From Carya illinoinensis (Eukaryota; Streptophyta; Magnoliopsida; Fagales; Juglandaceae), in assembly GCF_018687715.1 (NCBI RefSeq), contig NC_056755.1:9807501-9871500 (forward strand): a DNA stretch of 64,000 bases. The letters are read 5' to 3'. The position numbers were made by a program, and so were the translations under genes. Under the pieces are notes generated by a model. That model was not told the DNA's origin and did not search any database. It saw only the letters and a list, made by a program, of their open reading frames with translations. Shown here piece by piece: positions 45,011 through 56,822 of the stretch. Position 1 is the first letter of the stretch, and the number at the start of each line of letters is the position of its first letter.

Positions 45011-47100
45011 AGCCAAAATATTTTATAGCTAATTTGACTCAAAAATTACATTTTATATATCTATTTTTCAAATCGTTTTTATGCTACTTTGATTTCAATC
45101 CACTTTTTTAAAATCATACTGATAATTATGGTGCATGTATAACAATAGTTAGTCTTAAATATATTAAAGAAAATTATAATATGTCTCGTGAGTTTGTCTC
45201 CTTATTTTGACCATTCATGTATTTATTTATTTTTTAATTTTTTTAATGATTAAGGAAGTGACTTTTAATGTATTGATATATTTTTTTATTTTTAAAACTT
45301 CGTTAAAAATATTTAAAGATATTTTAAAAAAAAAATATACAATTTGTATTAGTGGACACGCGATCAAAGCTAGGCAGCAGACTAACAACACCCATATATA
45401 ATTAATAGCATATGCAAAAATTGTATGACTCTAAAAAATGGAAGAATTGTTCATTAACAAAACAATGTAAAAGAACAAAATATGACTATTGAAAATCTTC
45501 ATAATAAAAATACAATGAGATGGAATGACAAATATAACCTCAGCTAGATTCTAAAAAATAAGCCTACGAAAGAATATAGTACATAAGAATATATAATCGT
45601 TAGATAAAAGAATATAAAATAGTAAATATTTATCATTTAGAGTTAAATCATTAATCCAATGTGTGGTCCTATAAATTTTGAGTGGAATAGTAAAAGTATA
45701 AAAAGTGAAATATTAGCAAAAGAGTGTCGTTTTGACTACACCAATGTGAATACTCTTTACCGTCGAAAATTCGTATAAAGTTTTTGAAAAAATAAGCTCA
45801 GAATAAAAATGTGGGTTTTTTAACAAATTTAATTTTTTTAAAATTATTTAAAATGTTTTCTTTTTCCTCTACCGAAGTATATTTGGACAGTGACAAAGTT
45901 TACGAGAGCCTTAACTCAATTCGTATAAACTTTGGTTACTTTTAATTAATGTGTTAAGTTATTTTAAAGTTTTAGTTTTATATACTAACGAGTTGAGTTT
46001 GTGTAAACTCAATTAAAGTTGTATAATCTTATAAAATATTGCATGATTCAATTTTTTATGGTGTTATTTTTACCTTTAGAATGATAACATCTTAAGTGTC
46101 TTTTAAAAAAATTAAAGAATAATTCACATTTCTAATTCAATACATATTAGTTTTAAACTTATGATAAATATTTACAGACATGTGTATGTGAGTATATATT
46201 ATATAAATATTGTATAAAGATATTTGTAAGTTTTATGGACGTGTTTCACCACCACTCACACACGATCACCTAAAACTAAATAATAGAGTGACTTGAGGGT
46301 TTTGGAGAACACCTCAAATGCCTAAATCAGTAATCACAATGAAAAGCTCTCGTTTTAATATTAATGAATCAAATCCCTTTTATGTATATGGGTTGTCTAT
46401 ATATATATAGAGCCCATGAGACTTTTTGTTATTATATGATAGAGAGCTTATTTACTATTCAAAATTCAAGTCATAGGATGGAGAGCTTATCTATATTCAA
46501 ACATTCAGATAGCTTTCTTTATTCGGAGAATTATCAGATGATTATTCTCTTGATAGTCACGATGGATTAAGCTCTAAAAATAGACCAAGTCCTCAAGGCC
46601 CAACTTGTCGCTTAGACCCATCGGTCATCCCAATAAGCCTAGTAGCGGTATCGAGCCGCTTCCAATAAATATATTTATATAAGTCTATTGTAATCTTGTA
46701 AGATGATATTAAATGATTTGTTTTACTATCTTTCACTCGTATATTAATTATTAAAGAATACTGAGTGGGCAATCATTAAAATGATAATGACTATTATTTT
46801 CTTTAAATATTAATCTTAAATATTTGTCATTCATGTCCAACGATATATATTCCATCTATTAATTTATCATGTTGAAATATAAATTAATCATCCTTAGATA
46901 CTAAGTTTAAATATTTTAAAATTGTATATAATATTGTTAAAAAAAAATAGTTTTATTTTATGACAAAGCCTAAAGATTGTTCATCGGGGGGAGTTTAACG
47001 ATGTTACACATGCAAGAAGGCCTATTACAAACTCGATTGCTTAAATCATTGGAACTTAGACGAAGTTTGGCCCAATTTGGCCCATCATTTTTAAAAAATC
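45011..47100. other. AT-rich intergenic stretch
   Basis: Only short ORFs, poly-T/poly-A tracts and no recognised domain or repeat boundary were seen. Confidence 0.5.
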
Positions 47101-47107
47101 AAAAATT

Positions 47108-47240
47108 TTATATGCAGTAATTTTTATATACTCTTTTACACACTTTAATGATATGATTAGTTATAGATTAAAATGATTCAACCAATTATATTAGTAGAGT
47201 GTATATAGAGTACGCAAAAATAATTATAGGTAGTATTTTT
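47108..47240. repeat. Small MITE-like inverted repeat
   Basis: The left arm AGTAATTTTTATATACTCTT (then TTACACAC) pairs with the reverse complement of the right arm (ATAATTATTTTTGCGTACTC, then TATATACACTC) over about 25 positions. The interior is short and AT-rich. Confidence 0.4.
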
Positions 47241-47264
47241 TTTTTAAATTTATACTGCAACCGG

Positions 47265-47450
47265 CCCGTTTGAATATAAGAATTGTTTCATCTCTTCTTA
47301 TCTTATTTTATCATTATAAATTTTTCAAATTTTCATATAAAATATAATAAACAATTCAACTTTTTACAATTTTATAATAATAATATTAAAATATAATATT
47401 TTAACAATATTTTAATCAACTTTCAACTCACTATCTAAACCGCATCTTAA
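47265..47450 (-). repeat. GATGAGATGAGATG-type MITE copy
   Basis: The copy runs from CCCGTTTGAATATAAGAATT through AAATTTTTCAAATTTTCATA and AACTTTCAACTCACTATCTA to AACCGCATCTTAAA. It is one of the most complete copies in the window, about 185 bp. Confidence 0.8.
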
Positions 47451-47555
47451 ACAAATTAGGAAATTCCTATTTCAAAAATAATTTAATTATTATATTTTTA
47501 AAAGTTATTAGAATGAGTTGTGATATTCTCGAAATGATCCACATTTATATCTAAA

Positions 47556-47990
47556 GCTTCATTTGGTTACGCAGTTCAAATGAGATGAGATGATATATTT
47601 TAATTAGTAGTGAGATTTTTTAATTAAGATGAGATGAGATTGTTTGTAAAAAAGTATGTATTTGGATAGTGAGATGAGATAGGATAGTTTTTACTTTTTA
47701 AGATTTGATAAATGGGTGGATCCTACTGCATGAATAGCAACTGTTCACTTACTGTTTTTTTACTATTCCTTTATTATTTTTCATTGTTCATTTATTATTT
47801 CTATCAGTTTTGCACTATTTATTTAAAATTTTATGTCATTTGTACACTGTTTACTTCACTTTTTAGTGTTTATGCCAGTTATTAATTTCGAAACCTAAAT
47901 ACAAACAATTTTTGCCATTTGGATAGGCAGACTAAATTGCTATACAACATCATCTGAGCATCTAAACTGACCCTAAATGATAAAGCCTGC
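47556..47990 (+). repeat. GAGATGAGATG-ended element, longer variant
   Basis: It begins CATTTGGTTACGCAGTTCAA then ATGAGATGAGATG, and ends CATCATCTGAGCATCTAAAC. Its middle (CTACTGCATGAATAGCAACT onward, with ATTATT/TTCATT pyrimidine tracts) differs from the short MITEs, so it is a related but longer subfamily or a nested copy. Confidence 0.55.
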
Positions 47991-48139
47991 TTCAAAAAGA
48001 GTTTAGTGAAGTCATGAAGGAACCAATTCATGGAAAAGTTTGTAAAAAATAAAAGTAATGTTTTTTTTAAAGGAAACTGTCATAATTCATTTATCAGAAA
48101 AACTTATATCTAGGACCAGATACATTCTAGGATGTCCAC

Positions 48140-51100
48140 TGTAACAGCCCGCTAGAAATTCAATTAAGGAATTTCTATTGACTTTAGGAACCTCGTGAAA
48201 ACTCTGTAAGTTTACACGAATCGACTAATCGCATAAATTTTAGCCTGTCAACATAGTTAGTGTTATCACTCACTATGGTGCCAGAAATGCGATTTTAATT
48301 ATTTGAAATAGTTAAAAGTGTCAGAATACATTATAGCCTACACCACTAGGCTTAATTGAATATTTAGGATTTTTCAGTACTAAGTTTATTACGTTTATTT
48401 TTGGAGTGAATAGTAACCTTGGTAAATGTACTAAGCGCAGTGTTTTCAAAATCACAATGTGAAATGTCCAAATTAGGTTAGCGATATTTTATTTGGACAC
48501 TTGGCAAGATCTTAACCACACATAATGAATAGTATTAGATACTTGGTACAAAGAGAAACCATTAGATGGAATTGTGAAGGAAATCAATGTGTGAGATCAT
48601 GACACCTAAGCAAAATACACATTTGGAAAATATCTTAAGAATAGAGATTTAAAATACACATGGAAATATTTTAGCCACCTTACTCTTCCAAGTCTACTCC
48701 ACATTTGGAAAATATATTGAGCTGATTTTTATAGATATTATTGGATAGAATATTTTGAGATAATCTTTTATAGATATTTTGGGTAGGAGAAAACCACACT
48801 CAACTCTCAACTCCAGCCTTATCATCTCCCTTATCTCGTCCATTAGCATCTCCAGCCATCACCCACGAACTTATCTTCATTTACACGTTCCTTTAAAAGA
48901 ATATCAAACACTTTCTCTCGGACAGCTTTTAGGAGTTCTTTTGCACGCCCATTTCGAAGCTGTTGTAAGTGTTTTATCATAAAGTCTCCTTCATATAAGT
49001 TGTTCCTTTTTTAGTCTAGTTTACATGGATATATTATTTTCCCCATTTGAAGATCATTTGGTCAATCAAATATTGTGTAAACTATAAAAAGGTCATTCTG
49101 GGAGATAAACTGGAGAATATGTTATAGTTTGGAGTTTTTGACCAAGCTAATGGATAGATATTGGTCCGAAATTTTTATGGAGTATTGTTAACATGTATAT
49201 ATGACTATTGGTTGAGGATTTTTGCATGATTAAAGGTTTTGATGAAAGATTTTCTTAGATTTAGAAACTTAGAAACTGGAAGAGGAAAAACAGTTTCTGT
49301 TTTGAGAAAGTTTAACTCTTTGGTGGTCTAAACCTATTCTAATGACTTTGATAATTTTATTGGAGGATCCTAAGCATCTTATATACATGTTATATTATTA
49401 TTTTGAAGATATTTGATGTTAGTTTCAAATATATGAAATTTTATGTAAAGAGATATTCAGATAAGCCAAAGTGTGGATGTTCTTGGCTAAATTTATGTTT
49501 TGGTTAATTTTTAACCATGTGATCTTGAATTAGAAGCTTATATAGGTTTTAAGACATCTTTTTAAACCATGTGATGGTTTGGTTTGAAGATCACATATTT
49601 ATAAGTCATAGATCAAAAGGTTGATCAAAACAAGTTGGAAACAAAAATCAATAGAAATAGAATATGGGAATTTCGGCCCTATGGAGTTTTAATAGTTGTG
49701 ATTAATTTTAAATTTTTCTAAATTGATATTTGAGTTGAGGATAAAATTTACATGAGGCATGTAAATTTTGGTAACTTTTGGAGTTAGTATGCAAAATCCT
49801 TAAGTTATGGGTAAAACGGTCATTTTCCTACATGTAGAAAGTAAAATGGAAATTTTACTCTTTAAGTTATTATTTTTCCATATTTCAAATTATTAGTGAT
49901 TTACTGCTAACTTTTAAAATCACTAATTACAGTTCCTCGTGATCGCACTTGAGGTTTTATAAGAAACGCGGAGATCGAGGTAAGTTAGCTTTTAACTTAC
50001 TAGCAGTCTACTGTGTATGTGTGCTAAGTAAAGGAACTACAGTGTATGTATGTGTATTATCATATATGTCATGCCATGCCAAGTTAGCATGTAATTGTCT
50101 ATTATACAGAATTTATTCTGTCATCAATTTTTATCTGTTACATAATACATTCTGTCATGTATTACTGTACATTACAAGTATGTCATGTTAAATATGTGGT
50201 CTATTATATGTTATGCCATGTTACGAAATGTTTTTATCTCAAGTTGGTCATGTATTTCAAGTTATGTTAAGTCAAGTTTATGTAGAATACATGGGGCCAC
50301 AACAACTGTGGAGTATGTATTTAACTGCATTGTGATGTGTAGAATGCATGGGGCCACAACAACTATGAAGTATGTATTTACACGTAGAATACATGGGGCC
50401 ACAACAACTGTGGAGTATGTATTTTTTATGTTAAGTCAAGTTTACGTAGAATACATGGGGCCACAACAACTGTGGAGTATGTATTTTTCATGTTAAGTCA
50501 AGTTTATGTAGAATACATGGGGCCACAACAACTGTGGAATATGTATTTAACTGCATTGTGATGTATAGAATGCATGGGGCCACAACAACTGTGGAGTATG
50601 TATTTTTCATGTTAAGTCAAGTTTATGTAGAATACATGGAGCCACAATAACTGTGGAGTATGTATTTAACTGCATTGTGATGTGTAGAATGCATGGGGCC
50701 ACAACAACTGTGAAGTATGTATTTACACGTAGAATACATAGGGCCACAACAACTGTGGAGTATGTATTTTTCATGTTAAGTCAAGTTTGTGTAAAATACA
50801 TGGGGCCACAACAACTGTGGAGTATGTATTTACACGTAGAATACATGGGGCCACAACAACTGTGGAGTATGTATTTTTCATATTAAGTCAAGTTTCAGAA
50901 CAAGTTCATGATAAGTCAAGTTTCAGATCAAGTTCATGTCAAGTCAAGTTCAGTTCATGTTTCAATTTAAGTTATGTCAATTATGCTATGTTGTATGCCA
51001 AGTTATGCTTTAATTACTTATGAATTTGATTATGCATTTATGCTTTTACTGTCATCCATGCATTATTAGCCTGTGTGGAAGTTTTTTTGTTAACTTGCTG

Positions 51101-51569
51101 AGATTTGTAATCAAATCTCACTGTGGTAGTCCCAACTACCATTCCCCCCGAATAGTAGATCTTGTTGCAGGACCTGAAGGAAAATCAGGAGCTGACCAAC
51201 TACACACAGTTGACTGTGCGACGATGCGACGTCAATGTTAATATAGTAGTTAATGTAAATTACTACTTGTACGATGGAGTTACATCTCCAGTACTTTTTG
51301 GATCATAATCATTTTGGACTAGTGTTATGATCTTAGTTGTTCAATGAGTCTTTATATATCAAGTATGTTTTAAGCATTTGGGATATTTTCAATTTGGTGC
51401 ATAGTATTGCTATAGAAATAATTTATCCGCTGCGAATATTGCATAATGTTAGATGCATGTTAGGAACATTGCATCTTATATGTCATGAACGGGGGCAGGT
51501 AACCTTGTGTTACATGTCTCAACGCTTCTAATATCCGTCCAATCCCAAACGGAATTTGGGGGCGTCACA
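48140..51569. mobile_element. 3.43 kb solo LTR
   Basis: The element begins TGTAACAGCCCGCTAGAAAT and ends GGAATTTGGGGGCGTCACA, with TG/CA termini. It is flanked by a perfect 5 bp duplication, TCCAC, at 48135-48139 and 51570-51574. No gag or pol motif occurs inside, so it is best read as a solo LTR left by recombination between the two LTRs of a large element, probably Ty3/gypsy by size and end sequence (inference). Its orientation is not proven. A tandem array lies at 50284-50899. Confidence 0.85.
50284..50899. repeat. Array of 11 palindromic units in the solo LTR
   Basis: A core of about 36 bp (AGAATACATGGGGCCACAAC, then AACTGTGGAGTATGTATTT) is repeated 11 times with three linker types. These give unit lengths of 62 (A), 57 (C) and 45 bp (B) in the order C-B-A-A-C-A-C-B-A-B-A. 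Starts are 50284, 50341, 50386, 50448, 50510, 50567, 50629, 50686, 50731, 50793 and 50838. Each core is an interrupted palindrome: ATACAT/ATGTAT outside, CCACA/TGTGG inside, loop ACAAC. Confidence 0.95.
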
Positions 51570-51897
51570 TCCACATATCAAACATGACATCATAAATCAA
51601 AATAATGTATTTGCAACTCTACCAGTACACTATTTCCTTTTGTAATTGGTCTAATTTTCACAATTGCTTATACTTTCTATAGACAAATGTCTAAGAGGTA
51701 ACACTTTATATTTAAACAGAGACTCAAATTCACCATTATTAGAAATATAGGACTTAATATATGCAGACAAAACTTCGAGAGACAAACCTTTTTTTTTAAA
51801 TAAAATAAAATTTTAATTAACAATAAGGAAATCAAAAAGGAAAGCAGTAAGATAAATGCAAAAAATGATGAATTACGATTTGAATCAACTCTAGTAG

Positions 51898-52754
51898 TGT
51901 TATAAAATAACTCTCTTTGTAGTTACAAAAGGTTTAATGTTATTATGATAAAATAATCAATAGTTTTATTTTATAAAACTATTCTGTTTGCACTAAAGAT
52001 AAACACTCTGTTATATAACAAACAGAAATGTAGTAATTATAATAACCACAGTTTGATGTCAATCAAAACCCTAGAAACAATAGTATACCAATAGATGACC
52101 AGATTACCAATATACACCACGATATTAAACAATGTGTTATACAGATCAACAAACTGATGAATATCTATCAAGAATATCGCAAGAAAGCCACAAGAATCAA
52201 ATATGAACAATAAAGAACAATAAAGAATATGAAAGCAAGGAAAGAACACACCAATATACGTGGTTCGACCTTAATGGTCTACGTCCATGGTAGGAATGGG
52301 CCTCAGAGCTTTTTATTGATGAACAATACTTCACAGAGAAGCCTCAGTACACTTAGAATCCCTCACAGAAACTGCAAGAAATCACTCTGATTTCTTCTCT
52401 CTACAAGGAAACCCCCGAAACCTTAATTCCCCTCTCTGTTCTCTCTCTCATACGCTCTGCCTCTCAAACGGCCGATATGTACAGAATGAAGCAATTAGGG
52501 TTTACACCGTATAGCATATATATATATATATGTTACAAGAGATGCCAACACGTGTAGCCAATCCAGCGGCTCAACTCATAAACCTCCTGAAGGAAGCACG
52601 GGCTTCTCACGTGATTTAAGCTCAGCATTAATCAACTTCAAAAGGTTCAGATTTTGCCACTTGTTCATCATCCTTTAATCAAACACTTCAAGAGAGCACA
52701 TTAGTAAATTAAATAAAACGTAACAGATAAATGTATTGACATACATATTACAAA
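51898..52754 (-). repeat. 3' LTR of the copia element
   Basis: 857 bp, TGTTATAAAATAACTC ... CATACATATTACA. It carries a pyrimidine/AG-rich centre and an AT repeat near 52520-52532. Confidence 0.95.
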
Positions 52755-52869
52755 TCTCCACCTTGGCAAAACATTTATTTGCCAAAAGATTTAAAAAATA
52801 ATAATCCTCATCATTGGCTCATTCCTGCATTGTCCCCCTAAAAGGGACTAACTCTAGACTCCATACCTA

Positions 52870-53570
52870 CTAAGTCCAGTGTCTGAACTTAGACCAAGGG
52901 ACTGACTTGATCATCATATCTAAGGGGTTATCCTCAGTTGAGACCTTTTCCACACCTACTATTTTAGATTCTATAACATCTCTTACAAAGTGAAGCCTCA
53001 CATCAATATGTTTTGATCTTTCATGAAAAACTTGGTTTTTAGCTAAGTGCAGTGTGCTTTGATTATCACAGTGAACTGTAATATTACCATTGAAAATATT
53101 TAACTCACTAGCAATACTTTTAGCCATATGACATCTTTAATGGCTTCTGTCAATGCTATATATTCAACTTCTGTGGTGGACAAAGCCACCACAGATTGTA
53201 GGTGTGATTTCCAGCTAATAGCTCCCTCAAAAGCAGTAAAGACATAACCAGGCAGTGACTTCTTAGTGTCTATGCTTCCTGTGAAATCAGAGTCTACAAA
53301 TCCAGCCAATTCACAAACCTTTACAACATTTTTTAAAAAATTGAGACCCAAATTAGTAGTGCCTCCTAGGTACCTTAACACCCATTTGATAGCTTGCCAA
53401 TGAGGTTTTCTAAGGTTACCCATAAACCTACTAACTATACTAACTGCATAGGTTAGATCAGGCTTGGAACAAACCATCACATACATTATACTTTCAACCA
53501 TGCTAGGATAAGGGATTTGTTGCATAAAACTGATATCTAAGTCTGTTTTAGGGGTCTGATCTGAGGACAA
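52870..53570 (-). pseudogene. Copia RNase H
   Basis: The frame from 53570 includes YAVSIVSRFMGNLRKPHW, VDSDFTGSIDTKKS, and ALSTTEVEYIALTEA, the usual copia RNase H landmarks. It shifts frame near 53127, then continues with VHCDNQSTLHLAKN and ERSKHIDVRLHFVRD. It is the C-terminal part of the polyprotein. Confidence 0.9.
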
Positions 53571-53582
53571 TTTGAAATGCTA

Positions 53583-54623
53583 TCCTAAGGGTGTAATTAC
53601 AAGTTTTACATGTTCCATACCAAATCTATTTAGAATTTTAAAAATGTAATTTTTCTGAGATAAATATAGCATTCTAGCACTTCTATTTCTTTCAATTTCC
53701 ATTCCTAAAATTTTCTTAGCAGGGTCCAATTCTTTCATTTCAAATTTTTATTTCAGCATGCTTTTGACTTGATTAATCAAAACACTGTCTTTACAAGCTA
53801 TTAACATGTCATCAACATACAAAAGGAGATAAACACATATTCCTTTTTCTTCCTTGTAATAGACACAACTATCATAGCAGCTTCTTTTGAAATTATTATT
53901 AATCATGTGTGTATCAAATCTTTTATACCACTGCCTAGGTGATTGTTTAAGACTATATAAAGATTTTTTAAGTAGACACACTTGATTACTTTTAATTTTA
54001 TTAGTAAAACCTTCAGGAGGCTGCATATAAATTTCTTCTTCAAGTTCTCCATGCAGAAAAGCAGTTTTAACATCTAATTATTCTAAATGCAGATTTTCAA
54101 AAACTGTATAAGCTAACAGTAGCCTAATTGAGTTATGTTTAACCACTGGAAAAAAGATTTCATTGAAATCAATTCATTCTCTCTGTGAAAACCCTTTGGC
54201 TACAAGTCTAGCCTTATACCTGGTCATTTCTACACCTGGTATGCCTTCCTTTTTCTTATAGATCCATTTGGATCCTATAAGTTTTACCCCATTAGGTTTA
54301 GGTACTAAAACCCAGGTTTTATTTTTATTAAGAGATTCCATTTCCTCCTGCATAGCAAGAATCCATTTTGAGGAATCCTTACTAGTTACTACCTCTTTAT
54401 AGGTTCTAGGTTCCTGGTAGACAACTTTATCAACTACAGTTAGGGCAAACATAGTGAGTTCTGACTGCCCATACCTTATAGGTGGTTTTATAACTCTTTT
54501 TTTCCTATCTCTTACTAGGTTATAGGAGTTAGCACCACCTAGATCTTTGTCCCCTGAGTCTTCTTCCTCAGGTTTGCTACTTTCCCCAATTTCAGGTTTA
54601 GATTGGGCACTTTCTTGCTCCAC
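53583..54623 (-). pseudogene. Copia reverse transcriptase
   Basis: The N-terminal part (54623-54174) has NKTWVLVPKPNGVKLIGSKW and YKARLVAKGFSQRE. After a stop the domain continues (54026-53748) with QPPEGF, LKKSLYSLKQSPRQWYKRFD and the catalytic YVDD in LLLYVDDMLIA. At least three interruptions separate the pieces. Confidence 0.9.
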
Positions 54624-54647
54624 CTCAATCTGAGATTCACTTGGGGA

Positions 54648-55292
54648 CTAGTCAGTTTTAGGATCACCATTTTTCTCCTGTACCCGAGTCATTTGTGACT
54701 CATTGAAGGTCACATCCCTGCTCACAATGCAGTTATACCTACTAGGTCCATCTACCCAAAGTTTGTAGCCCTTAACCCCTTCAGGATACCCTATGAATAT
54801 GCACTTGAGTGTCCTAGGTTCCAACTTGTCAGTTTTTGAGTGTGCATAAGTAACACACCCAAAAATTCTTAAATAGTCATAGCTGAGAGGTTTTCCAAAC
54901 CACAACTCATGTGGTGTTTTAAACTCTATAGCAAATGATGGGCATCTATTTATGAGATAAACAGCAATAGTGGCAGCCTCTGCCCATAATATTTTGGGCA
55001 GCCCTGAGTTTGACAACATACACCTTACCCTTTCTAAGATGGTTCTGTTCATTCTTTCAGCTAAGCCATTTTGTTGGGGTGTTTCCCTCACTGTCTTATG
55101 CCTAAGAATTCCTTCTTTTTGACAGTACATATTAAACTCATTAGACAGAAATTCTAGACCATTATCAGTCCTGAGAATCTTGAGTTTTCTACCTACTTGG
55201 TTTTCCACTAGAGTCTTCCACTCCTTAAATTTTTCAAAGGTGGTCACTCTTATTTTTAAGGATGTATATCCAGACCTTCCTAGAGTAATCAT
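54648..55292 (-). pseudogene. Copia integrase
   Basis: A 214-codon open stretch carries TDNGLEFLSNEF (second catalytic Asp) and QQNGLAERMNRTILERVR (catalytic Glu), then FGCVTYAHSK and FIGYPEGVKGYKLW from the C-terminal region. The upstream part with the first Asp and the HHCC zinc segment (about 55300-55630) is out of frame. Confidence 0.9.
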
Positions 55293-55635
55293 CCACTAAG
55301 GAGAGAAAATAACTTCCTCCAGTGTGTGAATTCACTCTTGCTGGTCCCCATAGGTCTGAATGAACATAATCTAGGGTTTATTTAGTGTTGTGGGTTGTTG
55401 ACTTAAAACTAACCCTCTTTGCCTTTCCATAGATACAATTTTCACAGAAAGGTAAGTTGCCTAGGTTTTGATTACTCAGCAATCCTTGTTTTTGAAATTC
55501 TAAGAGTCCCCCTTGACTTACATGTCCAAGCCTCCTATGCCATAGTACAGCTTTGTTTTCTACTATGTTATGAGCTGGGAATGCTTCTCCAACTACTGTT
55601 TTCCCAAGTAGTGTATATAACCCATTTTTAATTAC

Positions 55636-55935
55636 TCATTTCAAAATGACTAGATAGCCTTTAGTAACTCTAAGAACCCCTGCCTCAAATTTGAAGGTGT
55701 ATCCTGCCAAATTAAGCATGCCAAGAGAAATTAAATTTCTCTTTAGTTCAGGTATGTACCTAACCTCCCTCAAAACCTTTTCAATCCCATCATGCATTTT
55801 TAGTCTCACTGACCCTATTCCCATGACTTTACAGGACTTATTATTTCCTAGAATTACCTGCCCCCCATCCAACTTAGTAAATGTCTCAAACCACTCTCTA
55901 ATTAGACACATGTGAAAAGAACAACCAGAATCCAT
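55636..55935 (-). pseudogene. Copia protease
   Basis: A 99-codon frame begins MDSGCSFHM, the aspartic protease signature (D-S-G), and continues with LGNNKSCKVMGIGSV and VRYIPELKRNLISLG, typical of the protease/pre-integrase junction. Confidence 0.85.
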
Positions 55936-56085
55936 TATCCACTCTGTTTTTTAGTCAACCTTACTCACAGTAAGTACCTCAGCACTCTCATACCCCTCTA
56001 AGACCACAGAGGCATCCCCTGCCTCTTTGGTCTTGTTCCCAAGGTTAGCTTTCCTATCTAGGCAGTCTTTCTTAAAGTGCCCTTC

Positions 56086-56799
56086 CTAGTGACAGTGGAA
56101 ACATTTAAATTGTTTCCCCTTTGACTTAGACCTATATCTCTTATTTTCATTCTTGCCCTTCTTTTTTCTCTTCTTTGTTCTACCCCTGACAGACAAACCT
56201 TCCCCATGATTCTGTTTGGTATCTCCCTTACTTTGAAGTTTCCTAGTATGAAGTACAGATTGTACTTTATCAAGTGTTAAAGAGTCCCTACCATACATCA
56301 TGGTTTCTTTTAGACTTAGGTATGATAAGTCCAAAGAACTCATTAAGAGGATGGCTTGATCCTCATCCTCCACCTTAATGTCTATGTTTGCTAAGTCTAA
56401 GATAATCTTGTTGAACTCATCAAGGTACTGTCCTACTGGTGTTCCAGGGGCCATCTTAAACGTATACAACTTAGTTTTCTTGTGTAGTCTGTTAGCTAGG
56501 GATTTGGTCATGTACAAGTTTTCTAATTTTAGCCATATGCCTGTAGCAGTGTCCTCACTAGCCACCTCTCTCAGGACTTTATCCCCAAGAGAGAGGATTA
56601 GGACACTGTGGGCCTTCTGGAGAATGTTCTTATGGACAATCCCCTTTTCTTCCTCTTTTGAGGAAGAGCCCTTTTGTTTCTCACTAAGAAGGGCATCCTG
56701 CAGTCCATGTTGGACTAGCAGTGCCCTCATTTTAATTCTCCATAAGCCAAAATCGTTATCCCCAATAAACTTCTCTATATCAAGCCTCATGGTCCCCAT
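56086..56799 (-). pseudogene. Copia gag
   Basis: A 237-codon frame opens with MGTMRLDIEKFIGDNDFGLW, has the UBN2/retrotran_gag core (GDKVLREVASEDTATGIWLK, then QYLDEFNKIILDLANIDIKV) and a lysine-rich stretch, and reaches the first half of a CCHC zinc knuckle (CFHCH). A stop replaces the next codon, and the remaining EGHFKKDC is encoded directly after it. Confidence 0.9.
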
Positions 56800-56807
56800 A
56801 AAACCTA

Positions 56808-56820
56808 GCTCTAGATGCCA
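56808..56820 (-). other. Primer-binding site of the copia element
   Basis: In reverse TGGCATCTAGAGC, two bases from the 5' LTR. It is close to the initiator tRNA-Met-type site TGGTATCAGAGC used by most copia elements. Confidence 0.7.
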
Positions 56821-56822
56821 AT

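Noticed and set aside
50284..50899. CRISPR-like repeat/spacer appearance
   Set aside because: The linkers are only three recurring sequences rather than unique spacers, and this is a plant nuclear LTR.
50185..51023. Overlapping plus-strand ORFs with repeated MHGATTTVEYVF-like peptides
   Set aside because: They are translations of the tandem DNA array inside the solo LTR. Unit lengths of 62 and 45/57 bp shift the frame, so no repeat protein is conserved.
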